A stretch of DNA of 64,000 nucleotides from Pigmentiphaga kullae (GTDB taxonomy: Bacteria > Pseudomonadota > Gammaproteobacteria > Burkholderiales > Burkholderiaceae_B), in the NCBI RefSeq assembly GCF_004216695.1, contig NZ_SGXC01000001.1, positions 2,852,001 through 2,916,000 on the forward strand, written 5' to 3'. Shown piece by piece: positions 1 through 8,719 of this stretch. The notes beneath the pieces are model-generated. The model worked only from the letters and a program-made list of their open reading frames with translations, was not told the origin of the DNA and did not search any database. How positions within the stretch are numbered: the stretch's first letter is position 1; each line of letters opens with the position of its first letter. Both the position numbers and the translations under genes were made by a program.

Positions 1-1734
1 GCGGCGCAGAACAGTGGCGGTGCCGTCACGATCGGCGTGGGCGCGTCGTCGGCCGTGTACGCGGACCTGGCCGGCGGTACGGCGATCCGGACGATCACCG
101 ACAACGCCACCACGGTCTCCAACCAGGGCCTGATTTCCGGCGCGACCGCGATCGATGCGTCCGGCCGGGTGGCCGTGGACAACTACGGCCTGTTCATCGG
201 CAGCGTCACGAGCGGCGACGCTGCCCACGGCTCCTTCGTCAATCACCCGGGGGCGGTGCTGGCCAGCGGCCAGCGGCTGGATGCCTCCCTGGTCAACCAG
301 GGCGTGTTCAACCCGGGCGGTCCGGTCGACCAGCACGGCGCGTACCAGACGACGTTCATGCAGGGGTTCACGCAGGCGCCGGGAGGCGTCTTCCAGGCCG
401 ACGTCGATTTCAGCGCGGGCGGGCTGGCCGACGTGATCGGCGTGAGCGGGCCGGCGCAGCTCGGCGGCAGCCTGCTCGTGCTGGGCCGCAACCTGGCCGG
501 CGGCCAGCCCATGCTGATCGCCCAGTTCGACGTCACGCCCACGGGCGCGTTCAATCCTGCCGGGCAATCGCCGGTCGTCAACTACGACGTGTCGCTGACC
601 GGCGACGGCCAGCTGTGGGTCACGCCCAAGGCGAATTTCCGTCCGCAGAACCTGGGCCTGACCGCGAACCAGGCCAGCATCGCCGGCTACCTGCAAACCC
701 TGTGGGACCGTGGCGACCGCGGCCTGACGACGCTGTTCGATCCCTTTGCCCGGCTGGAAGGCACGGATGCCTACGTGAAGGCGCTGGGCGCAGTAGCCTC
801 CGACGCGGCGCTTAGCCGCGCGAGCAACCGCACCTACGAACTGCACTCGGCGCTGGACCGGATGATGAGCTGTCCCTACTTCAGCGATCAAAGCGTCCAG
901 CTGGCCGAGGGCGAATGCGCATGGGCGCGTGTGATAGGCGGCCGCTTCGACCGTTCGGCGTCCGCCGACGGCGCGGGCTACGACAACCGGCAGACCACGG
1001 TTCAGTTCGGTGTGCAGCGCCAACTGGCGCCGGACTGGTTCCTGGGGGCCTCGGCCAGCTACAGCCGCACCAACACCTATTCCGCGGACAACACCGTGCG
1101 CATCGCCAGCGACAGTTTCCATGCCGGCCTGGCGCTGAAGCGGCAGATCGGGGCCTGGCAGTTCGCCGGCGCGCTGATGGGCGGCTACGAGGAGTCGGAC
1201 CAGGCGCGAAGCATCGTGCTGCCGGGCATGGCCGCGCGGGCGACCAGCAAGCCCGATTCCTACCAGTTGGCGGCGCGCGCCCGGGCCGCCTATCAGTTCT
1301 CGTTCGGCGACTGGTACGCCAAGCCGTATGCGGACCTGGACCTTATCTACGATCGCACGCCCGGCTACAGGGAGTCGGGGGCGGGACCCTTCGATCTGGT
1401 CCACGACGCCAGCGACCGGTGGAGCGCGGTGCTGACACCCAGCATCGAGTTCGGCGGCAAGGTCAGTATGGGCAAGGCGGTCGCGCGTCCCTATCTCGCG
1501 CTGGGCGTGGGGGTGGTGGCGGGGCGCAAGGTGTCGACCGATGTGCGGCTGGCGGTGGCGCCGCAGGATGCGTTCACGCTGTCGACGCGTGTGCCGGGAG
1601 TATTCGGCAGCGCGACGGCCGGTGTCGAGGTGATGTCGGCCGATGCGTGGTCGCTGCGGGCGGAGTACGGGATCCAGGCGGGCCAGCACCTGGTGGCGCA
1701 GACGGCCAGCTTGAAGCTGGGTGTGCGGTTCTAG
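1..1734 (+). CDS. Autotransporter, C-terminal part (truncated by left window edge)
   Basis: This is the last 577 residues of a type V autotransporter. The frame is open from base 1, so the signal peptide and most of the passenger lie outside the window. The first 250 or so visible residues are Gly/Ala/Asp/Asn-rich and beta-helix-like. From about visible residue 305 the sequence alternates polar and hydrophobic residues with many aromatics, as in the 12-strand translocator barrel. It ends in a terminal Phe after LGVR, the usual outer-membrane insertion signal. The barrel should sit in the outer membrane and export the passenger. The gene converges on the SDR gene with an 8-base gap. The passenger's function cannot be judged. 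Confidence 0.88.
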   Translation, partial: AAQNSGGAVTIGVGASSAVYADLAGGTAIRTITDNATTVSNQGLISGATAIDASGRVAVDNYGLFIGSVTSGDAAHGSFVNHPGAVLASGQRLDASLVNQGVFNPGGPVDQHGAYQTTFMQGFTQAPGGVFQADVDFSAGGLADVIGVSGPAQLGGSLLVLGRNLAGGQPMLIAQFDVTPTGAFNPAGQSPVVNYDVSLTGDGQLWVTPKANFRPQNLGLTANQASIAGYLQTLWDRGDRGLTTLFDPFARLEGTDAYVKALGAVASDAALSRASNRTYELHSALDRMMSCPYFSDQSVQLAEGECAWARVIGGRFDRSASADGAGYDNRQTTVQFGVQRQLAPDWFLGASASYSRTNTYSADNTVRIASDSFHAGLALKRQIGAWQFAGALMGGYEESDQARSIVLPGMAARATSKPDSYQLAARARAAYQFSFGDWYAKPYADLDLIYDRTPGYRESGAGPFDLVHDASDRWSAVLTPSIEFGGKVSMGKAVARPYLALGVGVVAGRKVSTDVRLAVAPQDAFTLSTRVPGVFGSATAGVEVMSADAWSLRAEYGIQAGQHLVAQTASLKLGVRF

Positions 1735-1742
1735 GGCGGCGC

Positions 1743-2516
1743 CTAAAGCAACGTCTGCCCGCCGTCGATCACGATGGTCGAGCCGGTCACGAACGCCGAG
1801 GCATCGGAGGCCAGCCAGACCACGATCTCCTTCAATTCCTCGGGACGCCCGATCCGGCCCAGCGGTACGTTCCTGACGAAGGCGGCGTGCCTGGCCGGAT
1901 CGCTCATCTCCGCTTCGGTCAGCGGCGTCAGGAAGCGTCCCGGCGCCAGGGTGTTGACGCGGATGCCTTGCGGCGCCCACTCCATGGCCAGCGCGCGCGA
2001 GAAGTTGATCATGGCCGCCTTGGCCGCGCTATAGGGGGAATTGTTGGGCCGGCCGCGCAGCCCGGCGGCCGAGGCGATGTTGATGATGGAGCCGCGGCCT
2101 TGCGCGTGCATGACCCGACCCGCCGCGCGGCAGACATAGAAGGTCGAATCCAGGTTGGCGCCGATCAGGCGCTTCCATTCGTCGTCGGCCAGTTCCAGCA
2201 CGGGCTTGCGCTGGCTGCCCCCGGCCGAGTGCACCAGGATGTCCAGCGTGCCGAATTCATCGAGCACGGCCGCGACGGCGCGATCGACCTGGGCGGAGTC
2301 GGTCGCGTCGGCGGCCAGCGGCAGCGCGCGGGCGCCGGTCGCGCGGATTTCCTCGCAGGCCGCCTCGACGTCGCGTGCCGTGCGCGCCAGCAGCGCCACG
2401 TTGGCGCCGGCCTGCGCCAGCCCCATCGCGATGGCCCGGCCCAGGCCCTTGCCGGCGCCCGTCACCAGCGCGGTGCGGCCGTCCAGCCGCATGGTGTCCC
2501 ACAGGGAAGCGTTCAT
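1743..2516 (-). CDS. SDR-family NAD(P)-dependent oxidoreductase
   Basis: A 257-residue classical short-chain dehydrogenase with a Rossmann fold. The cofactor motif TGAGKGLG starts at residue 19, HSAGG lies at 96-100, and the catalytic residues appear as Ser149, Tyr162 (PYSAAK) and Lys166. The length is normal for the FabG/gluconate-5-dehydrogenase type. It is the last gene of a seven-gene minus-strand run and starts 9 bases after the stop of a Bug receptor gene, so it is probably co-transcribed. In this setting it likely oxidises or reduces a hydroxyl/keto intermediate of the operon's substrate. The exact substrate is unknown, and a FabG role in fatty-acid synthesis is unlikely given the neighbours. 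Confidence 0.88.
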   Translation of the reverse strand: MNASLWDTMRLDGRTALVTGAGKGLGRAIAMGLAQAGANVALLARTARDVEAACEEIRATGARALPLAADATDSAQVDRAVAAVLDEFGTLDILVHSAGGSQRKPVLELADDEWKRLIGANLDSTFYVCRAAGRVMHAQGRGSIINIASAAGLRGRPNNSPYSAAKAAMINFSRALAMEWAPQGIRVNTLAPGRFLTPLTEAEMSDPARHAAFVRNVPLGRIGRPEELKEIVVWLASDASAFVTGSTIVIDGGQTLL

Positions 2517-2525
2517 GGGCGGATC

Positions 2526-3494
2526 CTAGTTGAAGACGATGTGGGCCTGCTTGATGACGTCGGTCCAGCGCGCCAGGTCGCGTTTCAGGAAGTCCGCGGC
2601 CTGTTCCGGCGTGCCTCCGACGATCTCGGCGCCGAGGTCCTTCAGGCGCTGGCGGATGTCCGGCTGCTGGAGCCCGGCGTTGACCGCCTCGTTCAGCTTG
2701 TCCACGACCTTGCGCGGGGTGCCGGCGGGCGCGAACATCATGTACCAGGCGCCGATCTCGTAGCCCTTCAATCCCGCCTCGTCCACGGTCGGGACCTGGG
2801 GCAGCAGGGCCGAGCGCGAGCGGGACGTGACCGCGAGCGCGCGCAGCTGGCCGCCGTTGATCAGGGGCAGCAGCGCGGGCATGTTCTCGAAGGCGAGCTG
2901 GACGCGGCCGCCCACCAGGTCGACCAGCGCCGGCGCCGTGCCCTTGTACGGCACGTGGGTCATGTCCACGTGGCCCATCAGCTTGAACAGTTCGCCGCCC
3001 AGGTGCGACGACGAGCCGTTGCCGACGGACGAGAAGGCCAGCTTGCCGGGATGGGCCTTGGCGTAGGCCAGCAGTTCGGGCACGGACTTGACCGGCAGCG
3101 ACGGATTGACCACGAGCACGTTGGGGACGATGGCCACGAAGGCAATGGGCACCAGGTCCTTGATGGGGTCGTAGCGCAGGTCAGGGAACATGCTGGGCGC
3201 CGTGGAGTACGACGGCATGCTGCCCAGCGTGATCGTGTAGCCGTCCGCGGGCGATTGGGCGACGTGGGCGGTGCCTATCGTGCCCGAGGCGCCGGGACGG
3301 TTCTCGATCACCACGGGCTGGCCGAAGCGCTGCGAGATGACCTGGCCCAGCGCGCGGGCCAGGATGTCGTTGGCGCCGCCGGGCGTCCAAGCGCTGATCA
3401 GGCGGATGGGCTTGGTGGGGTAGTCCTGGGCGGCGGCGCAGGCCGCGGCCGCCATGAGGCCGGCGGCGGCCGCGATGCGTAGGGTGGATTTCAT
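2526..3494 (-). CDS. Bug-family tripartite tricarboxylate receptor, periplasmic
   Basis: A 322-residue periplasmic solute receptor of the Bug (TctC) family. An N-terminal Sec-type signal of about 22 residues ends near AAAQ. The mature start DYPTKPIRLISAWTPGGAND matches the family's opening strand and ligand loop, and HVPYKGTAPALVDLVGG in the middle is the usual second-lobe motif. Bug proteins bind organic acids, amides or nicotinate-like ligands and feed TctAB permeases or signal to regulators. No TctA/TctB gene lies in this window. The gene sits between a RidA gene and an SDR gene in one operon and is the second of two Bug genes there, perhaps for a related ligand. Confidence 0.93.
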   Translation of the reverse strand: MKSTLRIAAAAGLMAAAACAAAQDYPTKPIRLISAWTPGGANDILARALGQVISQRFGQPVVIENRPGASGTIGTAHVAQSPADGYTITLGSMPSYSTAPSMFPDLRYDPIKDLVPIAFVAIVPNVLVVNPSLPVKSVPELLAYAKAHPGKLAFSSVGNGSSSHLGGELFKLMGHVDMTHVPYKGTAPALVDLVGGRVQLAFENMPALLPLINGGQLRALAVTSRSRSALLPQVPTVDEAGLKGYEIGAWYMMFAPAGTPRKVVDKLNEAVNAGLQQPDIRQRLKDLGAEIVGGTPEQAADFLKRDLARWTDVIKQAHIVFN

Positions 3495-3519
3495 GGGGAG
3501 TCCTGTCGCGTGGGGGCGG

Positions 3520-3996
3520 TCACGCCGGCGTGATTTCGAAGGTGCACAAGGTCTCGACCGGCGCGGTGTAGATCAGGTCCGGCACGCTCAGGCTGGCGCG
3601 CGCCATGGCGGCGCGTTCCGGGCCGAAGACTTCGACGAACAGGTCGGAGGCGCCGTTGGAGACGTAGGGGGCGCGCTCGAAACCCGGCGCGCCGTTCACG
3701 TAGACCACCAGTTGCACGACGCGCACGATGCGATCGAGATCCTTCAGTACCGCCTTGGCCTGGGCCAGGTGGTTGATGGCGCACAGCCGGGCCGACTGGT
3801 AGGCCTCTTCCACCGTGACCTTGTCGCCGACCTTGCCCAGGTAGGGGAAGTCGCCGTTGGTATGGCCCAGGGTGCCCTGGCAGAAGAACAAGCCGCCGGC
3901 GGCCACGCCGGGGACCAGGGCCGGGTTGGCCTTGATGACCGGGGCGTCGGGCAGCGTGATGCCCAGTTCCTTCAGGCGGGTTTCGATGGCGGACAT
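3520..3996 (-). CDS. RidA-family protein (first of two in the operon)
   Basis: A 158-residue member of the RidA/YjgF superfamily, longer than the archetypal 128-residue RidA and closer to the longer Rid subgroups. It has a leading helix (METRLKELGI-like), the strand LFFCQGTLGH, and a C-terminal segment RASLSVPDLIYTAP followed by VETLCTFEI. An Arg stands where RidA uses its carboxylate-binding Arg. RidA enzymes are cytosolic trimers that hydrolyse reactive imines or enamines, or act on related small molecules. It lies between two Bug genes, with gaps of 25 and 16 bases. This operon also encodes a second, shorter RidA, which suggests an imine-forming or N-containing substrate. Confidence 0.85.
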   Translation of the reverse strand: MSAIETRLKELGITLPDAPVIKANPALVPGVAAGGLFFCQGTLGHTNGDFPYLGKVGDKVTVEEAYQSARLCAINHLAQAKAVLKDLDRIVRVVQLVVYVNGAPGFERAPYVSNGASDLFVEVFGPERAAMARASLSVPDLIYTAPVETLCTFEITPA

Positions 3997-4012
3997 GGTG
4001 CTTGCTTCCTTG

Positions 4013-5005
4013 TCATTCGAGAGAGAGGTTGGCGGCCTTGATGGCGTCGCGCCAGTAGGTGAATTCGGAACGCCAGAACCGGTCGAGTTCGGCGGTGTTC
4101 ATGGGCGAGGGGACGGCGCCGAGCTCCTTGAGCTTGGCCACCGTCTCGGGGTCGCGCGCGGCGGCCAGCACGGCCGACTCCAGGCGGGCGAGCACGGCGG
4201 GCGGCACGCCCGCTCGGGTGAAGATCGAGATCCAGCTCGAATTCTTGAACGCGGGCAGGCCGGATTCGGCGATGGTCGGCACGTCGGGCAGCACGGCGAT
4301 GCGTTCTTCCGTGGTCACGCCCAGGGCCGTGACCTGTCCGGCCTTGATCAGGCTGATCGGACCGGTGACGTTGTCGAACACGGCGGTGATGTTGCCGGCC
4401 AGCAGGTCCTGGATGGCGGGCGCGGCGCCCTTGTACGGCACGTGCGTCATCTGGATGCCGGCCATCTTGGCCAGCAGTTCGCCCGACAGGTGCTGCACGC
4501 CGCCGGCGCCGCCCGTGCCGAAGGTCACCTTGCCGGGGTTGGCCTTGGCCCAGGCGATGAATTCCTGCAGATTGCGCGCGGGCACGTTCTTGTTCAGGAT
4601 GATCACGTTGGGCAGCTTGCCCACCATGGCGACCGGCTGCAGGTCCTTGACGGGATCGTATTGCAGGTTCTTCTGCGTCAGCGGATTGATGACCGCGGTG
4701 GTCACGATGTTCACCAGCACCGTGTAGCCGTCGGGTTCGGCGCGCGCCACTTCGGTGGTGCCGATGGCGCCCGAGGCGCCGGGACGATTGATGACGACCA
4801 CGGGCTTGCCGAGTTCGACGGACATCTTCTGCGCGATCAGCCGGCCCACGACGTCGGTCGAGCCGCCGGGCGCGAAGCCGATCACCAGCTTCAGGGGCCG
4901 GTCGGGAAAGGGCGCCTGCGCCAGGGCGGGCGTGCCGCCGCAGGCCAGCGTCGAAAGCGCGGCGGCCAGCAGGGCGCGCCGGGTGAGGGGGTGGCGGGTG
5001 CTCAT
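4013..5005 (-). CDS. Bug-family tripartite tricarboxylate receptor, periplasmic
   Basis: A 330-residue Bug receptor. The N-terminus TRRALLAAALSTLACGG contains a twin Arg before the hydrophobic stretch, so Tat export is possible, although Sec is usual for the family. The mature protein starts near APFPDRPLKLVIGFAPGGST and carries HVPYKGAAPAIQDLLAG. It is expected to bind a small carboxylate-type ligand in the periplasm. It lies between the deacetylase gene (25-base gap) and the longer RidA gene (16-base gap) in the minus-strand operon, so its ligand is probably the operon's substrate. The ligand itself cannot be inferred. Confidence 0.93.
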   Translation of the reverse strand: MSTRHPLTRRALLAAALSTLACGGTPALAQAPFPDRPLKLVIGFAPGGSTDVVGRLIAQKMSVELGKPVVVINRPGASGAIGTTEVARAEPDGYTVLVNIVTTAVINPLTQKNLQYDPVKDLQPVAMVGKLPNVIILNKNVPARNLQEFIAWAKANPGKVTFGTGGAGGVQHLSGELLAKMAGIQMTHVPYKGAAPAIQDLLAGNITAVFDNVTGPISLIKAGQVTALGVTTEERIAVLPDVPTIAESGLPAFKNSSWISIFTRAGVPPAVLARLESAVLAAARDPETVAKLKELGAVPSPMNTAELDRFWRSEFTYWRDAIKAANLSLE

Positions 5006-5030
5006 GGAAACCTCCGGGGTGGGAAGGAGA

Positions 5031-5915
5031 TCAGCGCCGGATGGCGGCGCGCACGTGGGCGATGGCTTCCTGGCGCGTGCCTATCCAGATGTCGTCGGCG
5101 GCCTTGGCCTTCTCGATCAGTTGCTCGAACACATGGATGCCGGTGATGCGGCCGAACACGTGGGCATGGATGGACGGGTCGATGCGCACGGCGCCCTTCT
5201 CCCGCGTGCGCACGTAGTCCAGCCAGTCGTCGAACATCTCGACCATCATCCGCGGCGAATTACCGTAGCGGATGTACATGGGCGTGTCGTTCAACTCCAT
5301 GCCGCCGGGGAAGGCGGCGATCTCGCGGTCGCCGAACCGGACCAGGTAAGGCAGGTCGTCGTTCATGGTGTCGCCATGCCATTCGTAGCCGGCCTCGGCC
5401 AGCATGCGCGCGGTGCGCGGGCTGGGCGTGGCGCGCGGGCTGATCCAGCCCTGCGGCCGGCGGCCGGTGGCTTTTTCGAACAGCGCCGTGGTGCGCGCCA
5501 GGTTGGCGCGTTCCTGTTCCTCGTCCAGGTAGGCGGGGATCACGTCCATGCCGTACGAATGGGCGACGATTTCATGCCCGGCATCGGCGATGCGGCGCAC
5601 CACTTCGGGATAGCGCTCGGCCAGCACGCCGCAGATGATCATCGTGCTGCGGATGTCGTGCTGTTCCAGGATGTCCAGGATGCGGTGGATGCCGCGCCGC
5701 ATGCCGTATTCCACCCACCCCAGCGCGTTCAGGTCCGGCACGCCGGGCTTGAGCGGATTGCCCATCGGCCCCAGCGATGGCCAGGCGCCGTCCGACCACC
5801 CTTCGCAGGCGACACGGAAGAACACGGCGATGCGCTTGCCGCCGGGCCAGAGGAAATCGGGAGGCAGGAGGTATTCCTGGCCTCCGGCATGGACGTCTAG
5901 GGTGGGTGCGGGCAT
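5031..5915 (-). CDS. Polysaccharide-deacetylase-fold hydrolase, PuuE-like
   Basis: A 294-residue NodB-fold (carbohydrate esterase 4) protein of the class that includes PuuE allantoinase and other amide/imide hydrolases, not a typical secreted chitin deacetylase. There is no signal peptide, so it is cytosolic. The first motif reads FRVACEGW instead of the Asp-Asp metal motif of true deacetylases. The second reads HEIVAHSYGMD, where only the first His of the canonical H-x3-H pair is present. PuuE-class enzymes are described as metal-independent, which would fit. It lies between a RidA gene and a Bug gene and probably cleaves a C-N bond in the operon substrate. That role is inferred from family and context. 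Confidence 0.8.
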   Translation of the reverse strand: MPAPTLDVHAGGQEYLLPPDFLWPGGKRIAVFFRVACEGWSDGAWPSLGPMGNPLKPGVPDLNALGWVEYGMRRGIHRILDILEQHDIRSTMIICGVLAERYPEVVRRIADAGHEIVAHSYGMDVIPAYLDEEQERANLARTTALFEKATGRRPQGWISPRATPSPRTARMLAEAGYEWHGDTMNDDLPYLVRFGDREIAAFPGGMELNDTPMYIRYGNSPRMMVEMFDDWLDYVRTREKGAVRIDPSIHAHVFGRITGIHVFEQLIEKAKAADDIWIGTRQEAIAHVRAAIRR

Positions 5916-5955
5916 GGGGCGGTCCTTGCGATGGGAAGGGAGGCGGGCAGGCGGA

Positions 5956-6342
5956 TCAGACTTCCGCCACGCATTCGATCTCGAGCAGGAAGTCCTTGCG
6001 CGGCAGGCGGGCCTCGACGGTGGTGCGGGCGGGCCATTGCATGGGGTCGTTGCCGAAGAACTCGCGATAGACCTCGTTCATCTCGTCGAAGTCGGCCCGG
6101 CGGTCCAGGAAGATGTTGACCTTGACCACCTTCTCCAGGCTGGAGCCGGCCTCTTCCAGGATGTTCTTCAGGTTGGTCAGGCATTGGCGCATCTGGGCCG
6201 GAAAGTCGCCCTTGGCCAATTGCATCTCGCCGAAGTAGGCGGGGCAGCCCGACACGAAGACGAGGTTGCCGGTGCGCACGGCATGGGCGTGCGGCGCCTT
6301 GGTGCGGGTGACGTTGGGGCTGTAGATGACGGTCTTGGCCAT
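5956..6342 (-). CDS. RidA-family enamine/imine deaminase (second RidA of the operon)
   Basis: A 128-residue protein of exactly RidA length. It has the strand LVFVSGCPAYFGE, the internal motif QCLTNLKNILEEAG and the C-terminal PARTTVEARLPRKDFLLEIE, in which the first Arg corresponds to the conserved carboxylate-binding Arg. RidA proteins are cytosolic trimers that hydrolyse 2-imino or 2-amino-acrylate-like intermediates to keto acids and ammonia. It lies between the hydroxyacid oxidase gene (84-base gap) and the deacetylase gene (40-base gap). Together with an FMN oxidase and a C-N hydrolase, it suggests degradation of a nitrogen-containing compound. A generic metabolite-repair role is less likely because the gene sits in a substrate-specific operon. 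Confidence 0.88.
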   Translation of the reverse strand: MAKTVIYSPNVTRTKAPHAHAVRTGNLVFVSGCPAYFGEMQLAKGDFPAQMRQCLTNLKNILEEAGSSLEKVVKVNIFLDRRADFDEMNEVYREFFGNDPMQWPARTTVEARLPRKDFLLEIECVAEV

Positions 6343-6426
6343 GGCGGGAAATCTCCGTGTTCGGTGGTTCAGGGGTTGAGGAGTCGGCGGGCGCGGGGCC
6401 CGTCGCGAAAAGGTGGTCGTTGTCCT

Positions 6427-7689
6427 TCAGGTGGCGCGGCTGCCTGCACCCATGGGCGCGAGGAAGCCGGCGTCCAGTTCGTCCAGCGTGTTGACGCCCA
6501 GCATGGCCATGCCGCGGTCCACTTCGTCGCCCAGCAGCCGGACGGCATGGCGCACGCCCGCACCACCGGCCACCGCCATCGCGTAATTGAAGGGCCGGCC
6601 CACGAACACGCAGCGGGCGCCCAGCGCCAGCGCCTTGAGCACGTCGGTGCCGCGGCGCACGCCGCCGTCCATCATGACCGCCAGGCCGCCCGCCGCCTCG
6701 ACGATGGCGGGCAGGACGCGCAGCGGCGACACCGCGCCGTCCAGTTGCCGGCCGCCGTGGTTGGACACGATGACGCCGTCCACGCCCTGTTCGCGGGCGC
6801 GCGCGGCATCGACGGGGTGCAGGATGCCCTTGAGCACCAGGTGCCCTTGCCAGCGCCGGCGGATGCGGGCCACGTGTTCCCAGTTCAGGTGGTCGCGCGC
6901 GGTGAAGTCGCGCATGACGCGGGCGGACAGGATGGGGGCGCCGCGGGAGGCGAACGAGTTCTCGAAATGCGGCATGCCGTGCCGGGCCAGCGTGCGCAGG
7001 AAGGTGCCGCACAGCCAGCGCGGATGGCTCACGCCGTCCCAGGCCAGCCGCAGGCTGGGACGCAGCGGCGTGGAGAAACCCGTGCGCAGGTTGTTCTCGC
7101 GATTGGCCATGACCGGGATGTCCACGGTCAGCACCAGGGTGCGGTAGCCGGCCTGCGCCACGCGGTCGATCAGCGGATCGATGCGCGTCACGTCGCCGGG
7201 CAGATAGGCCTGGAACCAGGTGCCCGGCGCGTGGCGGGCGACGTCTTCGAGCGGGATCAGCGAGCTGCCGCTCATGATCGACGGCATGTCGGCCTCGGCG
7301 GCGCCGGCGGCCAGCACGATGTCGCCCCGGTAGGCCGACAGCGCGTTGATGCCCATGGGGGCGATGCCGAAGGGACGCGCATAGCGCGTGCCGAACAGCG
7401 TGATGGACTGGCTGCGCCGGGACACGTCGACCAGGGTACGGGGAACGAATCCGTATTCGGCGAAGGCCGAGGCGTTGTCGCGCAGCGAGCTGTTGCGCTC
7501 GGCGGCGCCGGCGACGTAGCCGAAGATGGGGCGGGGCAGGCGCCGCCGAGCCAGTTCCTCGAAGTCGTCCAGGCACAGGGCCTCGCGCAGGATGCGCGGC
7601 TCGTCCAGTCCGGCCGGCCGCGAGGACGGCCGGGCCGGGGCGGCATCCAGCGGCGGAGACGTAGGTGTGGGATCGGCGTTGGCGCTCAT
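6427..7689 (-). CDS. FMN-dependent alpha-hydroxy-acid oxidase/dehydrogenase
   Basis: A 420-residue enzyme of the lactate/mandelate/glycolate oxidase family, a TIM-barrel flavoprotein that oxidises 2-hydroxy acids to 2-keto acids. The signature SNHGGRQLDG, with catalytic His and substrate-binding Arg, is intact, and MMDGGVRRGTDVLKALALGA is the phosphate-binding end for FMN. The start at 7689 (MSANADPT) is preferred because it gives the family's usual short leader; an upstream in-frame ATG would add 29 atypical residues. It is the first gene of the minus-strand operon and faces a divergent LysR gene 122 bases away, its likely regulator. The true substrate is unknown. Confidence 0.9.
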   Translation of the reverse strand: MSANADPTPTSPPLDAAPARPSSRPAGLDEPRILREALCLDDFEELARRRLPRPIFGYVAGAAERNSSLRDNASAFAEYGFVPRTLVDVSRRSQSITLFGTRYARPFGIAPMGINALSAYRGDIVLAAGAAEADMPSIMSGSSLIPLEDVARHAPGTWFQAYLPGDVTRIDPLIDRVAQAGYRTLVLTVDIPVMANRENNLRTGFSTPLRPSLRLAWDGVSHPRWLCGTFLRTLARHGMPHFENSFASRGAPILSARVMRDFTARDHLNWEHVARIRRRWQGHLVLKGILHPVDAARAREQGVDGVIVSNHGGRQLDGAVSPLRVLPAIVEAAGGLAVMMDGGVRRGTDVLKALALGARCVFVGRPFNYAMAVAGGAGVRHAVRLLGDEVDRGMAMLGVNTLDELDAGFLAPMGAGSRAT

Positions 7690-7775
7690 CGGGATCGCGG
7701 CGTGCGGAAGTTCCAGTCGACGCCACTCTACGGACGCCAGTTGTATGAAGAAAGCGATAAAATTCCAATAAGCCA

Positions 7776-7791
7776 TTTCGCTTTTTCGAAA
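7776..7791. promoter_or_regulatory. Candidate LysR-type operator between divergent genes
   Basis: An inverted repeat TTTCG-N6-CGAAA lies in the 122-base gap between the hydroxyacid oxidase gene (minus) and the LysR gene (plus). LysR-type boxes are typically T-N11-A dyads in such divergent gaps. The arms are only 5 bases and the site lies close to the LysR start, so autoregulation is possible. No binding evidence exists. Confidence 0.4.
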
Positions 7792-7811
7792 CTAGATCCG
7801 CCCTCCCTGCC

Positions 7812-8711
7812 ATGACGCTCAAGCAACTCGAGGCCTTCTACTGGGCGGCCACCTGCGCCAGCTTCGCCATCGCGGCCGAGCGGCTGCACCTGTCCATTTC
7901 CTCGCTGTCCAAGCGCATCAACGAACTCGAACAGTCGCTGGGCGTGGGCCTGTTCGACCGTTCCGGCCACAAGGCGGAACTGAGCGAGGCCGGGCGCAGG
8001 CTGGTTCCCCGGGCGTGGAATCTGTTGCAGGAAGCCGAAGCCGTGCGGCGCTGCGTGGCGGTGGATACCGGCCTGGCCGGCCGGTGCCGGATCGGCGTGG
8101 GAGAACTGACGGCGCTGACCTGGCTGCCCCGGCTGCTGAAGCTGGCCCGGAAAGAGCATCCCGACCTGGTGGTCGAGCCCATGGTGGAGGTAGGAGCCGC
8201 GCTGGAGCACGGGCTGGAAAGCGGCCAGCTCGATTGCGCCGTGATCGCGGGCCGTTCGCCCCGGCCGGACATCTGCTCCGAACGGATAGGCGAGGCCCGC
8301 TTCTCGTGGGTGATCGCGTCGGACACCGAACCCGGTGCGAACGCGATGAGCGACCGTCTGCTGGACGCCTATCCCCTGATCACGCTGGCGCTGGGCGCCG
8401 GCACCACGCGGCTGCTGGACGACTGGCTGAACGACAGCGGACTGGATGTCCGCCAGCGCCTGATCTGCAACAACTGGGGCGCGATCGCCGGCCTGGTCAG
8501 CGAAGGCGTGGGCGTGGGGATGCTGCCCGCCGCCTGGGCCGCCGAGCTGGCCCGGCGCGGCCGCATACGCGTGCTCAAGAGTTCGCCCGCGCTGGGGCCC
8601 TTGCCCTATTCGTTCCGCTGGCGGCGGGACGATACGCGGCCGGTGGTGCCTGGCATGCTGGCCATCGCCCGCCAGGCCATCGACTTTTCGGCACGGAACC
8701 GGCTGCTGTAG
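7812..8711 (+). CDS. LysR-family transcriptional regulator
   Basis: A 299-residue LysR-type regulator. The N-terminal winged helix-turn-helix spans about residues 3-60 (MTLKQLEAFYWAATCASFAI onward, then LSISSLSKRINELEQSLGVG). A periplasmic-binding-like effector domain follows from about residue 90. The gene is divergent from the seven-gene catabolic operon starting with the FMN oxidase and is probably its substrate-responsive activator. It converges on a Bug gene with only 8 bases between stops. The effector is probably the operon substrate or an intermediate, which is family inference. Confidence 0.93.
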   Translation: MTLKQLEAFYWAATCASFAIAAERLHLSISSLSKRINELEQSLGVGLFDRSGHKAELSEAGRRLVPRAWNLLQEAEAVRRCVAVDTGLAGRCRIGVGELTALTWLPRLLKLARKEHPDLVVEPMVEVGAALEHGLESGQLDCAVIAGRSPRPDICSERIGEARFSWVIASDTEPGANAMSDRLLDAYPLITLALGAGTTRLLDDWLNDSGLDVRQRLICNNWGAIAGLVSEGVGVGMLPAAWAAELARRGRIRVLKSSPALGPLPYSFRWRRDDTRPVVPGMLAIARQAIDFSARNRLL

Positions 8712-8719
8712 GACGGCGC

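Noticed and set aside
915-3482. Long plus-strand open frame of 855 codons across the autotransporter, SDR and Bug genes
   Set aside because: Arg/Gly-rich, no domain, antisense to two well-supported genes; an artefact of high GC third positions.
5897-7822. 641-codon minus-strand frame over the RidA and hydroxyacid oxidase genes
   Set aside because: Arg/Pro-rich composition; both underlying genes are in other frames with full family motifs.
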